From Ursus arctos (lineage: Eukaryota > Chordata > Mammalia > Carnivora > Ursidae): 64,000 bases of DNA. The DNA is taken from positions 84,572,658-84,636,657 of the forward strand of contig NW_026622874.1 in NCBI RefSeq assembly GCF_023065955.2, given 5' to 3'. Of the stretch, positions 26,732 through 38,990 are shown piece by piece; the first letter of the stretch is position 1; each line of letters opens with the position of its first letter. The position numbers were made by a program, and so were the translations under genes. The notes beneath the pieces were generated by a model. That model was not told where the DNA came from and did no database searches. It was given only the letters and a program-made list of their open reading frames with translations.

Positions 26732-27789
26732 CTTAACCATTAAAAGAAAAAAAATTAGTATTCTAGATCTCAGACCACTGTTTTTCACAAATATTTGCCA
26801 AAATTTGATTTGTTCCTTATGGGAAAAATGGGGTGAGGGGACAAAAAACCCAGAAAATCCATGATTTATTTGACTTTCCCGATGAGCACGTTTGGCTGCC
26901 AATTTGTCCTCACCAGAATATTTTCATTCTAAACTGACATGTCTTCTCTGGGGAGGGAAAGCACCAATCCCCACCATCAGAATATTTCAGATCAAAAGTT
27001 CAGCCCTGCTCTCTGGGCAGAGCCAGGAAGATGCCATCAGTGAGCTGGAAAGGCCTAGCTAAGCCTTCCAGAAAATGCTACCTCTCCCAAGAGGTGATCC
27101 TCTGACCCACTTGCACCTCAAGAGTGACTTTTTTTGATGCAGTTGAAATCAGGTTAACTTCTGGAATTCTCACAATAGAATCTCAGTCTTCCAGCCCCTG
27201 GCCTGCTTTCTAAAACACACAGACCACTCAAAACCAGGGAAACAGAACATGGCAATTTTGAGTCCTCATCAGGAAATAGAACCTTGAGCATCTACATTCA
27301 GTTCCTCGTCACTCTGCTGGCTGAGGAATACTTCCTAGGGGTCTACAAGGCACGTGGCCCTGAGACACACACGGTCCCTCTTGGCACCATGATTCTCACG
27401 GGGGAGACAAACATTAAACAAGATGTCTCCATTGCGATGGGGCTGACTGCCACGAAGAAGATACATAGAGAACAGATAATGGGCTGGACCTTGTCTGCAG
27501 GTGTCAGGGGCCGCTGGAGGGAGCCGCATCCAACATGAGCCAGAAGGCTGGGGACCTTCTTTCACTCATCGGCCTCACCCACATCCAATCTGTCAGCACA
27601 TCCCATCAGCTTTTTCTTCAACATGTACCCAGAACCTGGTCTGTGTTCATCACTTCCACCCCTACCATCCTGATCCAAGCCGGCAGCATCATGTCTTGGA
27701 ATATTCCAGTAGCCGACTAATTGATCTCCCTGCTTCCACCCTCACTGTTCTCAACAGAGAAGCTGAAGTGATCCCATAAAACCCAAGTC

Positions 27790-28060
27790 AGGTCACCTCA
27801 CTCTTCACTTCAAAATCCCCCAGTGGCCACCACCCCAGGTCCCTAAGACCCCATCTGCTATCTCCTCCTTCTCCCTCACTCTGGCCTCGTCGTTCCTGGA
27901 ACGAGTCAGCCCAGCTCTCTCCACGGAGGCCTTCCTACTCCCCCTTCTCTGCCTGGGACACTGTTCCCACAGACACGCACAGGGCTCACTCCCTCACCTC
28001 CTGCAAGGCTTTCCCCAACGCTGTCCTCAGGGTGCTTCTCCGGCCATCCCAGCTCAGATG
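27790..28060 (-). mobile_element. L2-like ancient repeat
   Basis: Sequence such as CTCACTCTGGCCTCGTCG, TCTGCCTGGGACACTGTTCCC and GCTCACTCCCTCACCTCCTGCAAGG follows the pattern of old L2-type 3' sequence. The inverted counterpart lies at about 59580-59860. Confidence 0.5.
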
Positions 28061-28694
28061 ATAAAGCCTTCCAGCCCTCCTACAGCATCCAGCACCCCTG
28101 ACACGCCGGACTGCTTGCCTCTGTGTTCCCTGGCGCTTCTCTCTCTGGAAGAAAGGCTCGCTAACAGCTCCACCATGGTCTGTCTGGGTCACATCTGGAA
28201 CCACATGAGAACCGAGCCTCCGGCAACTGAGCAGGCATTCAGTAAAGACTGTGGAGTGACTGCATTCATCTAAGGGAAGATGAGAGCTCATGAGGCAAGG
28301 GGGGTGGGGGTAAAAGCATCTTGGGCAGCGGGAGCAGCCGAGCCGCCCCAAGGCCGGCGGGCACACTGGAAGGACTGACCAGATCGGGTAGGGCAGGGAA
28401 GGCGAGGGGGAAGCAAGACGGGAGAAGGAGGACGGAGCAGCCTTGCAGACACAGAAGGAACATCTGGGTCTATCTCAAACAGCAACAAGAAGCCAGGAAA
28501 CTAGGCAGTGACATGATCGAACGGGCCTTCCACAAACCTCTGGCTTCAGGGGGAGACAGGGATTTGGGGGAGGCAGGAGCACCTGGAAGCTCAGCGAGCA
28601 GACTAGCAGCATGGCTCAGACCACAAACGACTGTAACTTGGACTGAGAGGGAAGAAGCAGAGGTGGAGAAAAGGACGTAGATTCCAGAAATATT

Positions 28695-28900
28695 TTTTTT
28701 AAAGATTTTATTTTACTTTATTTATTTGACAGAGAGACAGACAGCCAGTGAAGAGAGGGAACACAAGCAGGGGAGTGGGAGAGGAAGAAGAAGGCTCCCA
28801 GCAGAGCAGGGAGCCCGATGTGGGGCTCGATCCCAGGACTCTGGGATCACACCCTGAGCCGAAGGCAGACGCTTAACGACTGCACCACCCAGGCGCCCCA
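28695..28900 (-). mobile_element. young SINEC (left arm only)
   Basis: Starts TTTTAAAGATTTTATTTTAC and ends CACCACCCAGGCGCCCC. ATTCCAGAAATATTTT flanks both ends. The right arm has the empty site at 58922-58938. Confidence 0.95.
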
Positions 28901-28918
28901 AAATTCCAGAAATATTTT

Positions 28919-30505
28919 AGCAGATAAAGTCACAGGTCTGGGTGAATGATCGCATAAGGGGGTGAGGAAGTCAAAGCAGAGTTCCAAGATGACTCCTCCC
29001 TTTTGCACGTGGGAGCTGGAGGACACAGTGGCCCCATTCACGGAGTTGGGGAGTAGCAGTGGCAATGAGGAAAATACAGGAAGGGGATCTCAAGCACACT
29101 TTTGGAAAGAATGGGTTTGAGATAATTATGAGACATTGGAATGCAGATTTCCAGTTGGCAGCGGGAGACCCACGGTTCCGTGAGAAGATCATGAAAAGCA
29201 AAGTGAGTCATGCCACACAGTGCAGATTCTCACCTTGCGGCTCATGGGGAATCAAAAGGTTTCCAGGAACACGTAACAGAAGATCTGGGATTCCAAAAGA
29301 ATCACCTGGCCAGAGCAGGAGCACGTGGATGGGACAGGGAGCTGGACGTGAAGGACTTGTTGCAACAGAGCAGGTAGGAGAAGGGCCCTGAGCCAGAAAA
29401 GGAAAGGGGAACAGACTTTCCCTTGACTTTCCCTTGGTCACCAATGCATCTCCCACAAGGCTGCTGGGGATCCGTCTAAAGCAAACGCAGAGAATGTCAG
29501 CTCCCCCACTTGAAACCCTTCTACCTCCCGCATTTCGTTATCTGACAACTTCTCCAGAATTCTTGTTGCTACTCACTCCTCGACCCAGTGTCTTGTGCCC
29601 CTGACACAACCCTGTGCTTCAATGTCCAGGCTAGTTTCTTCTACCTGGCAAACACCTATTTGCCTTTTGAAGACTTCCCTCCTCTACTGTGAAGGAAGGA
29701 AAAGCAGCGGTGACATCGAGGAGGTCGCCTGGCACCTTGAGCCAGGCTGCACTGCTGGTAGAAGCGGGCCTGGGGCTCACAGGGAGGCCATGTGGTTCTC
29801 CTGTTGGACACAAACCATCTCGCAGAATAGCAGCACAACGTGACATAGCCAAGGTGATGAAGGGAGACAAAAAAGGACCACTTCCTCTTGTCCAAACAGA
29901 CAAAAACCAGGTTGTCATGCCAGGTAGAAAATACCAATCATTCCTCTCTCCCAGCTGATACCAGCAAGTGCCTTCCTCCTGAACGACACCAGTTGTCACA
30001 CTACTCATACCTCCTTCTAGAAAAGACTGATGGAGCTACCCAATCCCAGAACTGTCTCACCTCCAGTCGGCACGCAGTCTAGAGCACAGCTTTGTGTGCT
30101 TCTTTGAAGCACACCTGCTTCTTTGAACACTCCCCAAAACATCCACCCAAAGTCCAAATCCTGTAAGTTCTTTCTAACACCCTCTTTCTTATTCACCAGC
30201 CCCACAGTTCCCCATGATGTGGGTTTTGCCTCAGGATGAGTAACGAACCCACTGTGTTTAAGGACAGGTGTGCTTCCAGTGGCCTTTCTGGAGGATGCTG
30301 ACCACTGTCACAGTAGGAAAGGATGGTTCCCGTTTTTAGAGGGACTCCTAGGTGTCCTGGGAGGCCAACTGGCTTTCTTAACGTTATTTTTTAAGGGTTT
30401 TATGACTGTAACCTAGGGCGGCAGGCACCAGCCTGACCCACAGCTAGGACATAACTAGGACTCCATAACTGCAACCAAATAATATTCAGAACAGAGGGAA
30501 ATCAA
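28919..30505. other. intron-like left-arm sequence, no gene seen
   Basis: Mixed sequence with open frames of up to 126 codons on both strands. The right-arm copy (56000-58900) does not keep the same frames, so they are unlikely to be coding. Confidence 0.5.
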
Positions 30506-30720
30506 GAGGTGCCTAGGTGGCCCAGTTGGTTCAGTGTCCAACTTCTGATTTCGGCTCAGGTCATCATCTGAAAGTCCTGAGATTGAGCCCCAAGTTGGGT
30601 TCCACACTCAGTGGGGATTCTGCTCAAGATCCCCCCCCCTTCCATCCTCTTCTGCCCCCGCCCATGCATGCTCTCTCTCTAAAATAAATGAATAAATAAA
30701 ATCTGTAAAATAAATAAATA
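30506..30720 (+). mobile_element. SINEC (left arm, shared)
   Basis: Head AGGTGCCTAGGTGGCCC. It ends in AAATAAATGAATAAATAAAATC and is flanked by GAGGGAAATCA on both sides. The counterpart at 55633-55850 makes it older than the duplication. Confidence 0.9.
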
Positions 30721-30734
30721 GTGGAGGGAAATCA

Positions 30735-30905
30735 GAAGTAGTAATAATAATTTATGGAAGGCTTCACTCTGTGCCGGATCCTGTACTAACTGCCTTGGAC
30801 CTATTTCTCATTTCATCCTTACATCCCAAAGGTGGGTTACCATTCTAATCCCCATTCCAAAGAATGGACTGAGGCAGAAAGTGATTTCCCCAGGTAATGC
30901 AAGGA
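30735..30905 (-). mobile_element. MIR
   Basis: Plus-strand text TGTGCCGGATCCTGTACTAAC, then CATTTCATCCTTACA, then CCCCATTCCAAAGAATGGACTGAGGC is the reverse complement of the MIR core and 3' part. Counterpart at about 55480-55620. Confidence 0.7.
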
Positions 30906-31794
30906 ATCCCTACGTTATTAATAACATGACTTTCTGACAAGGCTTAAGGGTTTAACACACTACAGTGAAGAGGCAGATCACAAAACTTGAAGGACAGAGC
31001 CCTGGAAAATGTCCTCAAACATTAATTTATGTAATCTCCCAATCATGTTGCATGTTGTTCCGATGAAGGAAAGCCCAGTGCAAAAAAAAAAAAAACCTTG
31101 AAGGATTGCATCCCGATGGCACACATGCCTGGTCTTTAGAGCCTGAGACCTATCCCAGAAGATTCTGACTCAGTGAGTCTAGAGGAGGACCTAAGCATTT
31201 GTGTTTTCTTTAAAAAGCCCCACAGGCTCTGCTGATCTGCCCTCTGGGCTGGGTACAACTGCCTAGAGTCTCTGCAATTCCAAACCCAAACTTCCCTTAC
31301 AATGTTGAGATGTCTGCAGACACAGGGGGGCACTGGAATCTAAGAGAAGAACAGAGAAATTATCAAAACTATCCCATGGAGAGTCAAGAAAAGGCAAGCT
31401 CTAGTTATACTACTTCTCTGTCCTTATCCTGTGTCTGAATTACTCTACGGTCAATTTACTTTTTTTTAAGTAAGCAACTTTGCAAAAACAGTTACCAACA
31501 AATATTAAATAATCAATAGTACCAATAAATTTTAAATAAACCTAATTGTAACATCGTACTGAAAAGTATTCTCTCTCTCTGATCACATCGATGGCACTTC
31601 AGATTCTCTTAGCAAATAACAGTCAATATGAGAAAAATTATTTCTAATTCAACAGTGTGACACACGTGGTCAACAGCACCTGAATGCTGGAGAAGAAATG
31701 AAGTTGGGTGGAAGCCATTAGCCTTCACAAATTTCACCACACACTGCCTCCAAGTCTTCAATACTTAGATATGTATTCATCTATTTCTTGAATC

Positions 31795-32015
31795 AACCAC
31801 CACTAACACCTACTACATGCCAGACATGGCTCTAAGTGTTTTATTAATGTTAACTATCATTTAATCTTCACAATCATGTGTGAAGAGGGATTATCATCAT
31901 CCCCATTTCTCAAATCAGGAAACTGAGATGCAGAGTGGTTTAGTAACACAGCTCATAAGTGGCAGAGCTAGGATCAGCTTGGCTCTGGACTCCATGTTTC
32001 AATCACTACGCTTAG
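31795..32015 (-). mobile_element. MIR
   Basis: ACTACATGCCAGACATGGCTCTAAG, then CATCCCCATTTCTCAAATCAGGAAACTGAG, then AGTGGCAGAGCTAGGATC: nearly the whole MIR in reverse orientation. Counterpart at about 54320-54540. Confidence 0.8.
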
Positions 32016-32627
32016 TGTCCAAGAACCTACAAAAAGTGCAAGTCTTAACCCCAAACATTGGCTTTCCCCAACCTACAGTCCCTACATGGCCCCAGCTTCA
32101 AGGACATTCTCTCAATTCCTTTAACAGTTCACACTCCTCTCCTATTCTAAGGGAACACTCCCCCCCCCACATCCCTGTTTATTCTTAGCCGTCTGTTCTC
32201 AGCTTATATGATATCGCCTAAATTACAACCTCTAATGCACACTGTATTTCTCAGCACTCAAAGCAAAGCGGTAATTATGTATATCATGGGTAATTATTTG
32301 CTTCCTGTCTTTTCCAGCCAGGTGGTAACTACATCATGCACCATGCCAGTCCTATTTATCATGTGTTCCCCGTCACTGAATACCCACCACCCACCCAAAA
32401 GAAAGGGTCAACCACAAAGTACACTCTCAACAATTTCTGTTGAGTGAACCAATGAATGAAGTACACTCCAGCCTCGTGCTTTCCGACTTCTCACACATAT
32501 CTGTGCTCACAACGCTGCCCCACTAGACCCCTAAGAATGTAGACTCTTGCGGCAAACATGCAAGAGCTCTGAAAAGTACTGGCTCTGCACACCAATATTA
32601 CGTGCTCCTAGGCAGACCATGCCCCCC

Positions 32628-32629
<2 letters not shown>

Positions 32630-32673
<44 letters not shown>
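32630..32673. repeat. (CA)n microsatellite, about 21 units
   Basis: A pure CA run. At the matching right-arm position (53714-53722) only about four TG units remain. Confidence 0.95.
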
Positions 32674-32675
<2 letters not shown>

Positions 32676-33093
32676 CTTGACTGGCCCGACCTCAGGTGCA
32701 GTGGGGATCCTGACAACCCCCAATGGAAAGTAACCTATTCAAGAGGGAGAACCTGAACTCCTCCTCCCCCATCAACACCGCACTTATTTGCTTCTCCTCG
32801 GTCTTGCAGACAGACTTTAGCCCCAAGAAGGCCAAGCCCCCGTCTGCCTGGTTCAGCGCCGGAGTCCCACTCACGCCATCCCCAGGCCCGGCGCACAGCA
32901 CAGGTGAGGTAATTATCACCTCCACGAATGAAGCCCCGCTCTGGGCACTTCACACGTGTGAAACCCGGGGCGCACGACTTGACGGCTACCTTCTAGTGCA
33001 CAAGCGTGTTCCTGAGACACAGGCCCGCCTCCCCCCCCCCACAAACCCCAGTCCCCCGGGGACGCCCCCGGGGACCCCGCGCTCCGCAGGCAC

Positions 33094-33205
33094 CTCTGCA
33101 CATAGAAGCATCTTTGCAAGTGCCGCGCACACCGTCGTCGTCGTCTGTGTCTGTCGAGGAGGAAGAACAGGAGGTGAAAGAGGGCGTCCTCAGGCTACTG
33201 GCCAT
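33094..33205 (-). pseudogene. LCMT1: LCMT1-like exon 1, left-arm copy
   Basis: Start codon in a strong Kozak context (GGACATGG). The frame reads FTSCSSSSTDTDDDDGVRG then TCKDASMCR, aligning with the human LCMT1 N-terminus (...EGVRGTCEDASLCKR, recalled). A GT dinucleotide follows (AGAG|GTGCCT). Exon 2, with matching sequence, is at 7294-7385 on the same strand, about 25.7 kb downstream. The exon's coding part is 112 bases where 113 are expected: TGCAGAG in place of TGCAAGAG. Joined to exon 2, this gives a stop at once. The right-arm copy shares the deletion. The promoter upstream is well preserved. Most likely an unprocessed duplicated pseudogene whose parent lies elsewhere. Confidence 0.85.
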
Positions 33206-33372
33206 GTCCGTGGAGGTTCCGGGATGCTGCGCACACCGGGAACACGGAAGAGGGTTCCGCAGGCGCCAGGGGAACCAGCCAGCCTCGGAGAAGGTAGGAG
33301 GGGTTGGTTCCACCGCGCTCAGCTGAGGCGGCTTAGGGACGCCGCATACGTCGGCTGCCCTGACAACCTTCC

Positions 33373-33550
33373 CGCTCATTGGCGACTCTGCCCAGACGCT
33401 GATTGGACAATTTCTCCGCCCCCTCAGGAAGGGTTCATTGGATTTAAAAAATATAGCCCCGCCCACTAAATGCAGAATCTCTCTGGGGGCGGGACGTAAA
33501 GGGAAACGGACGTAAAGAGCCACCGCAATGCATTCCGGGAATTGTAGTCA
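33373..33550 (-). promoter_or_regulatory. LCMT1-type promoter, left-arm copy
   Basis: TATA-poor housekeeping-type promoter read on the minus strand. It has a near-perfect ZNF143/STAF site (ACTACAATTCCCGGAATGC, 33530-33548), two GC boxes (33485-33494 and 33457-33464) and three CCAAT boxes (plus-strand ATTGG at 33437, 33402 and 33378) within 180 bases. The ATG of exon 1 follows 170-350 bases downstream. A T-rich AAATATAG-like stretch at 33442-33456 could act as a weak TATA element. Confidence 0.75.
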
Positions 33551-34268
33551 TGGATGCACGGGGAGAGCACCAGAACATTTTCTGTCATTCACAGGAGGGG
33601 GAAGAGCTGCAAGATCCTCAGCATTGGGGCGAGGCGCAGAGAATCCAGCCTGAGGAAACAAGTGTTAGTGTTACATTGAGTCGGGGCTCAGTCTCAACCA
33701 CTGAACAAATGTTCATGGAGCGCTGACTCTGCGCCAAGAGTTGTGCTAAGTAAGGGCTTTGCGCACATAATCGCCTTTCAAATGTGGAGGAAGGAATGTG
33801 CGGAAAACTGCTACAATAGGAAACTATGTAGTAGTGAAAGCGAACTAGAGCTGCCAGTTACAAGCATCAATGGCTGAAGTTAAGAAACAATATTCAGTGA
33901 AAGAAGGGAATAGAACATTTTTTAAAAGTTCAAACCAAGCAAAACGAATGTTTAGAGTAAATGCACATAAATGATAAAATACTATACAGAAGAAGAAAGG
34001 AATGAGGGGAGGGGAAACAATCACCACATCTGTGACATTTAGGGAATGGGGAGGGTAGAACACTGGAGGAGAAGGATTATATAGGCCCTTCAATCATTTC
34101 TCACGTTCGGGTGGTTCACATGTGTTTCATGCATATTTAAGACGTTCCTTATATATATATTTTGTACTGGACTTCTTAGAAAACATTTCCTAGAAAAATA
34201 AAGAAGTGCATTTGTATGTTCCATTTCTCTGTCAGGAGCACTGAATGGAGCTACTCAAACTTTAAGAA

Positions 34269-34270
<2 letters not shown>

Positions 34271-34301
<31 letters not shown>
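34271..34301. repeat. (CA)n microsatellite
   Basis: About 15 CA units. The inverted counterpart is (TG)n at 52069-52100, so this repeat is shared by both arms. Confidence 0.95.
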
Positions 34302-34304
<3 letters not shown>

Positions 34305-34827
34305 CAATAAAATGTCAGGGTACATATCTTAGGGCAAGATCAGATCTCAAAAGCTTACTTAGTATTTAATGGAGGGACAAGAACTCATTGATACCCAAAG
34401 TAGAAATGACAGTGGAGAAGGCTGAGCTTAGGGAGGCTTGCCAGGGGGAGTGGTGAGATCAAATACACCACTTTCGTTGAGTGGTCCTCTGCCAAGAGGG
34501 TAATGCAAACCACTGAATGAGCACAGTCTCCTACCTTGGCAGTGGACACATTCCATGGGTGTGAGTAAGTAGTAAGTGTGAAGGGCAAGTAGTATAAAGT
34601 GTCAATCCCATAGGTGTGGATGGTGAGGCTGAGAGTAATTGGAAGAAGGTGGAGGCAGATATATTGATGTGCCTCTTGTCGTTTTCTAAGCAAAGGACAC
34701 CTCTGTTCTGCAGAAAAAAAATCTGATTCAGAGGACACTGGTCCGTTTTTCACTGAGGGCCACGCCAAAGGCTTCCTGCAGGCAGGCCCAACTCCTTTAG
34801 AAGTTGCTGATGAAGGAGCTAGACCTT

Positions 34828-35395
34828 TATGACACGGGAGTGGAGTTTGTTACTGGCTAGTTCAGGCGTCTCACTCAGGCTGTGCGATGCCTCCAAAGAG
34901 GAGACTATACTGGGGTAGTCCTCAACTATGTCATGAGACAATGTCAGAGAACGTTCACTGCCAGCTCATCTGCATCCTCTGACAAAGTCAAGGAAAGAGA
35001 ATCTGAAATGTAAAACCCCTGTGGACATTCATATTGGAGCAAAAAGCAGGCATTAACCATGAAACTTCTCCGCAAGAGGCTAAAGTAGGCATTTGGTGTT
35101 CTGTCTATCCAGCATTCTTTCTTCTACAACAGCCTGAGTTAATGATGAAGAACTAAACCCTCCTTTCAATCCCTGTGGATCAGATGAGGCTCCTCGCCTG
35201 AAACATGGTGAAACTTACCAAGGCCTGGCCGGTCACACACACAAACACCCTCACCATACTTCAGAGCTGGGGAGGGTGGTGGTGGGTTTGTCCAATCAGA
35301 ATGAATGCCAGGGTCGAACGGGAGGGAGTGGCTAGGCTAGAAGAGCTCTCTTTTTTGCTGGACTGGAAGGATGTACTTACAGAGTTACTGAGAAC
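34828..35395. repeat. 568-base perfectly identical tract (left copy)
   Basis: Base-for-base identical, in reverse complement, to 50961-51528; mismatches occur at 34827 and 35396. The next kilobase on either side differs at a few percent and the rest of the arms at up to about 10%. An identical 71-codon open frame (35205-35420 in this arm) is a by-product of the identity and not evidence of a gene. Confidence 0.95.
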
Positions 35396-35779
35396 CATCT
35401 TGCCACCTCATATAGGCTGACAATGATGCTAATGGGAAGGCTAATGGAGTCTGGAGCACTGGATGCTCAGTTAGGGGTGACCCCGGTTTGCAGTGTGGGA
35501 GCTGACGGGACAATCCCAGGAGCCTGTGGAATTGATGGATCAGGAGGATCTCGGCTCAGAATGATGAAAGTAACTGACACCCAGCGCTTGGAGCTTGCAT
35601 CCTGAGCTGGGCACAAACGATCCCTCCTTTCCCAACAGCACCTGGTGGGACCTCAAACTACCATCTTCCTTCCCTGCTGGTGCTCTTTTCTGAGTCTGGG
35701 GCCTATGAGCTCATCACAGCTTTAAATGCCTACAGTCCGTTGAAAGGCTATCTTTCCTCAGTTGAGTTGCTTTAGCACC

Positions 35780-36640
35780 TTTTTCAAAATCAGTTGGATG
35801 TATTTGTGGGGACGATTTCTGGGCTCTTTGTTCTGTTCTATTGATCTGTGTGTGTGCCCTGCAGATGACACACTGTCTTCCCAATTATAAGTATCTAATA
35901 AGTTTTGAAACTTGGTACACTGTATGTTCCCATTTTATGATTCTTTTATTAAATTGTTTTTGAAACTACTCTAATTCCTTTGTCTTTCCACATTACGTTT
36001 TTGAATAATCTTATCTATCACGACAAAAAAGGAAAAAAAAAGAAAACCTTACTGGATTTTACAGCAATTGCATTAAATCTCTCTATAAATCTGGAGAGAG
36101 GGGCGCCTGGGTGGCACAGCGGTTAAGCGTCTGCCTTCGGCTCAGGGCGTGATCCCGGCGTTCTGGGATCGAGCCCCACATCAGGCTCCTCCGCTACAAG
36201 CCTGCTTCTTCCTCTCCAACTCCCCCTGCTTGTGTTCCCTCTCTCGCCGGCTGTCTCTATCTCTGTCAAATAAATAAATAAAATCTTAAAAAAAAAATCT
36301 GGAGAGAGTTAACATCTTTACTACGCTTAATCTTACAATTCACGAGTATTGTGTATCTCTCCATGTATTTGTATCTTTGATTTCCTTTATCAGTGCTAAA
36401 TACCTTTCAGCATGTGACTCCTGGACATGCCTTGTTAGATTTATCCCCAAGTATAGTTTTATTACTAATTGTGAGTGTGTTTGATTGTGGTGCCCACATG
36501 TTCATATCTAGTATATAGCAGTACAACTTACTGTATGTGTTTATTCTGTGTACTGTTTCACCGTGAAACTCCGTTATTAGTTCTAAGAAGAATTAGATTT
36601 TCATACCCTCTTGTGGCATAAGCCTGAAATTAAGATTCCA
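35780..36640 (-). mobile_element. old L1 ORF2 fragment (left arm, shared)
   Basis: TGTTCTGTTCTATTGATCTG and similar phrases are reverse-complement L1 ORF2. Counterpart at about 49790-50600 on the plus strand. Split by the SINE at 36101. Confidence 0.7.
36101..36294 (+). mobile_element. young SINEC (left arm only)
   Basis: Head GGGCGCCTGGGTGGCACAGCGG. Target-site duplication AAATCTGGAGAGAG (36087 and 36295). The right arm has no insertion at the matching point near 50270. Confidence 0.95.
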
Positions 36641-37157
36641 TACTAAGGGCTGTCTTGATGCCTGGGAAAATCAAGGAGGGGCTCAAATGGCCAAATGCAA
36701 AGTAAGGTCTCCTAAACAAAAACCCTTCTCACCACAGGGACCAGACATGGTGCCTGTTGATTTTTGAGGAGCAGCATTCAGTTCCCTAGAAGCCCACTAA
36801 ATTCTTCAAGCAAGCCACTCATACCCTCCCATCAGAACCAGGACTTGCAGCCCCCCTCCACCTTTAGGACACAGTCTTGCCTTCCAAGCCCCTGCTTATT
36901 CTCTGTGTTCCCAAGAGCAATCCCTGTGCAGCCCTGCACAGTGTGGGGGATCCTACCCCTGAACTGTGAGCATATGTGACTAGTGAACTGCTGTCAATCA
37001 CAGCTGTCGGGTGTCAGGTGATCCCCACAGGTTTGCAACAGGAAGCTCTCTCTCACCAGGGAACTGAGGAGAAGGTGAACAAAACAAGTGGCATCACAAA
37101 CAAGGTGGCCCACCTTAACTGAGGACATGGGGACAGCGTGAACTGTTCCTTTGTTAG

Positions 37158-37637
37158 CTAACTAGCCTCAGAGGTGACAAGCACTATCTGGGAGGGAACT
37201 GGCCATCGCTGGCCAGCTTGTGTGTTAGCTCCTGTTCTGTTTTTCAAATGGAAGTCACCATCCGTTTCCAAACTAATGTCCCATCTTTGCCAACAAGGTG
37301 AGAACCAATGTGAACTGACTGTATCTAGGCGTGAGGTGCCATGAATGTGACCTGCATCTGGCCTGTATGGGTCTCCAAGACTCCCTGCTGAGGTCCGCAA
37401 CCACACATGCTGACTGGTGTGCTTGAGTTCCACCGACTGGGAGCTGGGCCAGTGCTGGGGCAGACATGCAGATCCTGTTGGGGAAAGCGCACCCCAAGCA
37501 CAGTCCTGGGGATGACCCTCTCTGGTGTTGGTGGAAAGGAAGGAGACCACGACCCCAGGGAGACATAAGAATGGCTCCGTGGCTGCCTCATGAGCACTGT
37601 GGTTCAGGCAAAGGGAGTGGCCTTGCCTGTCTCCCAA
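37158..37637 (-). other. open frame shared by both arms (left copy)
   Basis: A 159-codon open frame. Its C-terminal 120 or so residues can also be read in the right arm (48530-48982, plus strand) in the same frame with about a dozen substitutions and no stop, ending in the identical QIVLVTSEAS. No family was recognised. Two related open copies could be chance, an old retroviral fragment or a small gene. No splice sites, Kozak start or promoter supports a gene. Confidence 0.3.
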
Positions 37638-38566
37638 GCTACCACTCCTTTCCCTGTTACCCTGTGTCCTCCTGAGCCCTCAGAATTTTGAGGTGCACAT
37701 CCATGGCAGCCCAGGGCCCAGGAGCTGATGAGAAACACAAAAGTGGGGGGGGGGTGTTTGGTGTTCCACTTCTCTCCCAGTGCAACCCTCTCAGCCACAC
37801 ACTTGCATTTCTCTTAGTGTTGTTACTTCCCAGCCTGTCGAGGACTCTAGATGTGATCGAGAGGCTTAAGGCTCCCACTCCGGCCACAGACAAAATGGTC
37901 TTCCTGGCTGTGGACTCCAACACTGGGGAGATGGACTGGCATTCCCACAGGAAGAGGACAGTCAGCCATGGCGCTACCCCCCAGCTCCCTTTCCCCATAA
38001 ACACCCAGAACATGTGCACCATGTGTGATTGGAGACAGAACCCAAAACTCATGACTTTATGTGGCTAGAAATGAAAAACTATCCTGAGGCAATCTGCAGA
38101 GCAGGAACAGTGGGGAGGGGAAGCAGTCCACGGGAGAGAAAGGCTGTAGCAGAAGATGGTTTTGCTTCATCAGCGTCTGGGCTGTGGGTCCTGTGCTCTT
38201 TCACTGACCACTCGCTGCCCAAACCTGTTTAGCACAAGATCCGGATCCTCAGGGTTATGGGGGAAAGATCCACGGCACCCCTGTGGCACAGTGAAGGTAT
38301 CAATTCACACCCTGACTTAAGTCAAGAGACTTGAAACCATACAGCTATTGCCATGACAGAGGCTCCAACCCTGATGATGCTGATTGGAGACTCTCCGGAA
38401 GAAAAAACAGAGAAAGATGAGCAGCGTAAAAAGACACTCCCCCGCCCCCCACGTAAATCCAGGAATAAATAAACTGACAATAAGGAGGAATGGAACCCTC
38501 CCTCCCACCCCAAATTAATTCAACATAGTGTCACAATTTGACCCAATTGGAAATCCAAAATTTACA

Positions 38567-38773
38567 GGGACGTCTGGGTGGCTCAGACGATTAGGTGCCC
38601 GCCTTCTCCTAGGGTCCTGATCCCCGGATTCTGGGATTGAGCCCCAGTCAGGCTCGCTGCTAGACAGGGAGTCAGTCTGCTTCTCCCTCTGCCTCTCCCT
38701 GCCACGCCCCCTAGCTCCTGCTCTGTCACACTTCTTGCTCTCTCTCAAATGAATAAATAAAATCTTAAAAAAA
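38567..38773 (+). mobile_element. SINEC
   Basis: Head GGGACGTCTGGGTGGCTC, tail AAATGAATAAATAAAATCTTAAAA. AAATCCAAAATTTAC and AAATCCAAATTTAC flank it. It is inside the spacer, just beyond the left arm. Confidence 0.93.
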
Positions 38774-38863
38774 AAATCCAAATTTACTAAAATTATTTGT
38801 ATGGCAAAAGATAAAAGGAGGCCAATTGGCTTTTGTCCCTACAACATAATTCTGAATTAACTT

Positions 38864-38977
38864 TATTTTTTAATAATAATATTTTTATTATGTTAGTCAC
38901 CATACAGTACATTCCCAGTTTTTTATGTAAAGTTCCATGATTCATTACTTGCATATAACACCCAGGGCACCATGCAA
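38864..38977 (-). mobile_element. very short 5'-truncated L1
   Basis: Just over 110 bases of L1 3' UTR (reverse complement of the end of the L1 at 19475-20815), with T-rich tail at its left end. It is flanked by a perfect 13-base target-site duplication TCTGAATTAACTT (38851 and 38978). Confidence 0.93.
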
Positions 38978-38990
38978 TCTGAATTAACTT

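Larger units (their letters stand above)
23750..38135. repeat. large inverted repeat, left arm
   Basis: Homologous, in reverse complement, to 48005-64000. Matching landmarks run in order: an L1 end and Tigger-like element, SINEs, MIRs, LCMT1 promoter and exon 1, a CA repeat, an L1 fragment, and the inner end TGGCTAGAAATGAAAAACTA near 38070. By eye the arms agree at roughly 90-96% depending on region, with one perfect tract (34828-35395). The outer end is unknown because the right arm leaves the window. The inner end fades near 38135. Confidence 0.92.

Noticed and set aside
32723..33469. A 248-codon open frame on the plus strand overlapping LCMT1 exon 1, with splice-like ends (CTTGCAG at 32810, ACAG|GTGAGG at 32905)
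   Set aside because: It is antisense to the LCMT1 exon and promoter, runs into the promoter elements, and its frame is not kept in the right-arm copy, which has a stop in the acidic part. The splice-like motifs are tempting but have no coding support.
32630..34301. Regularly repeated short units as a possible CRISPR array
   Set aside because: Simple CA repeats. The sequence is mammalian.
35205..35420. 71-codon frame with identical protein in both arms
   Set aside because: The identity extends far beyond the frame into non-coding bases, so it reflects the conversion tract and not protein constraint.
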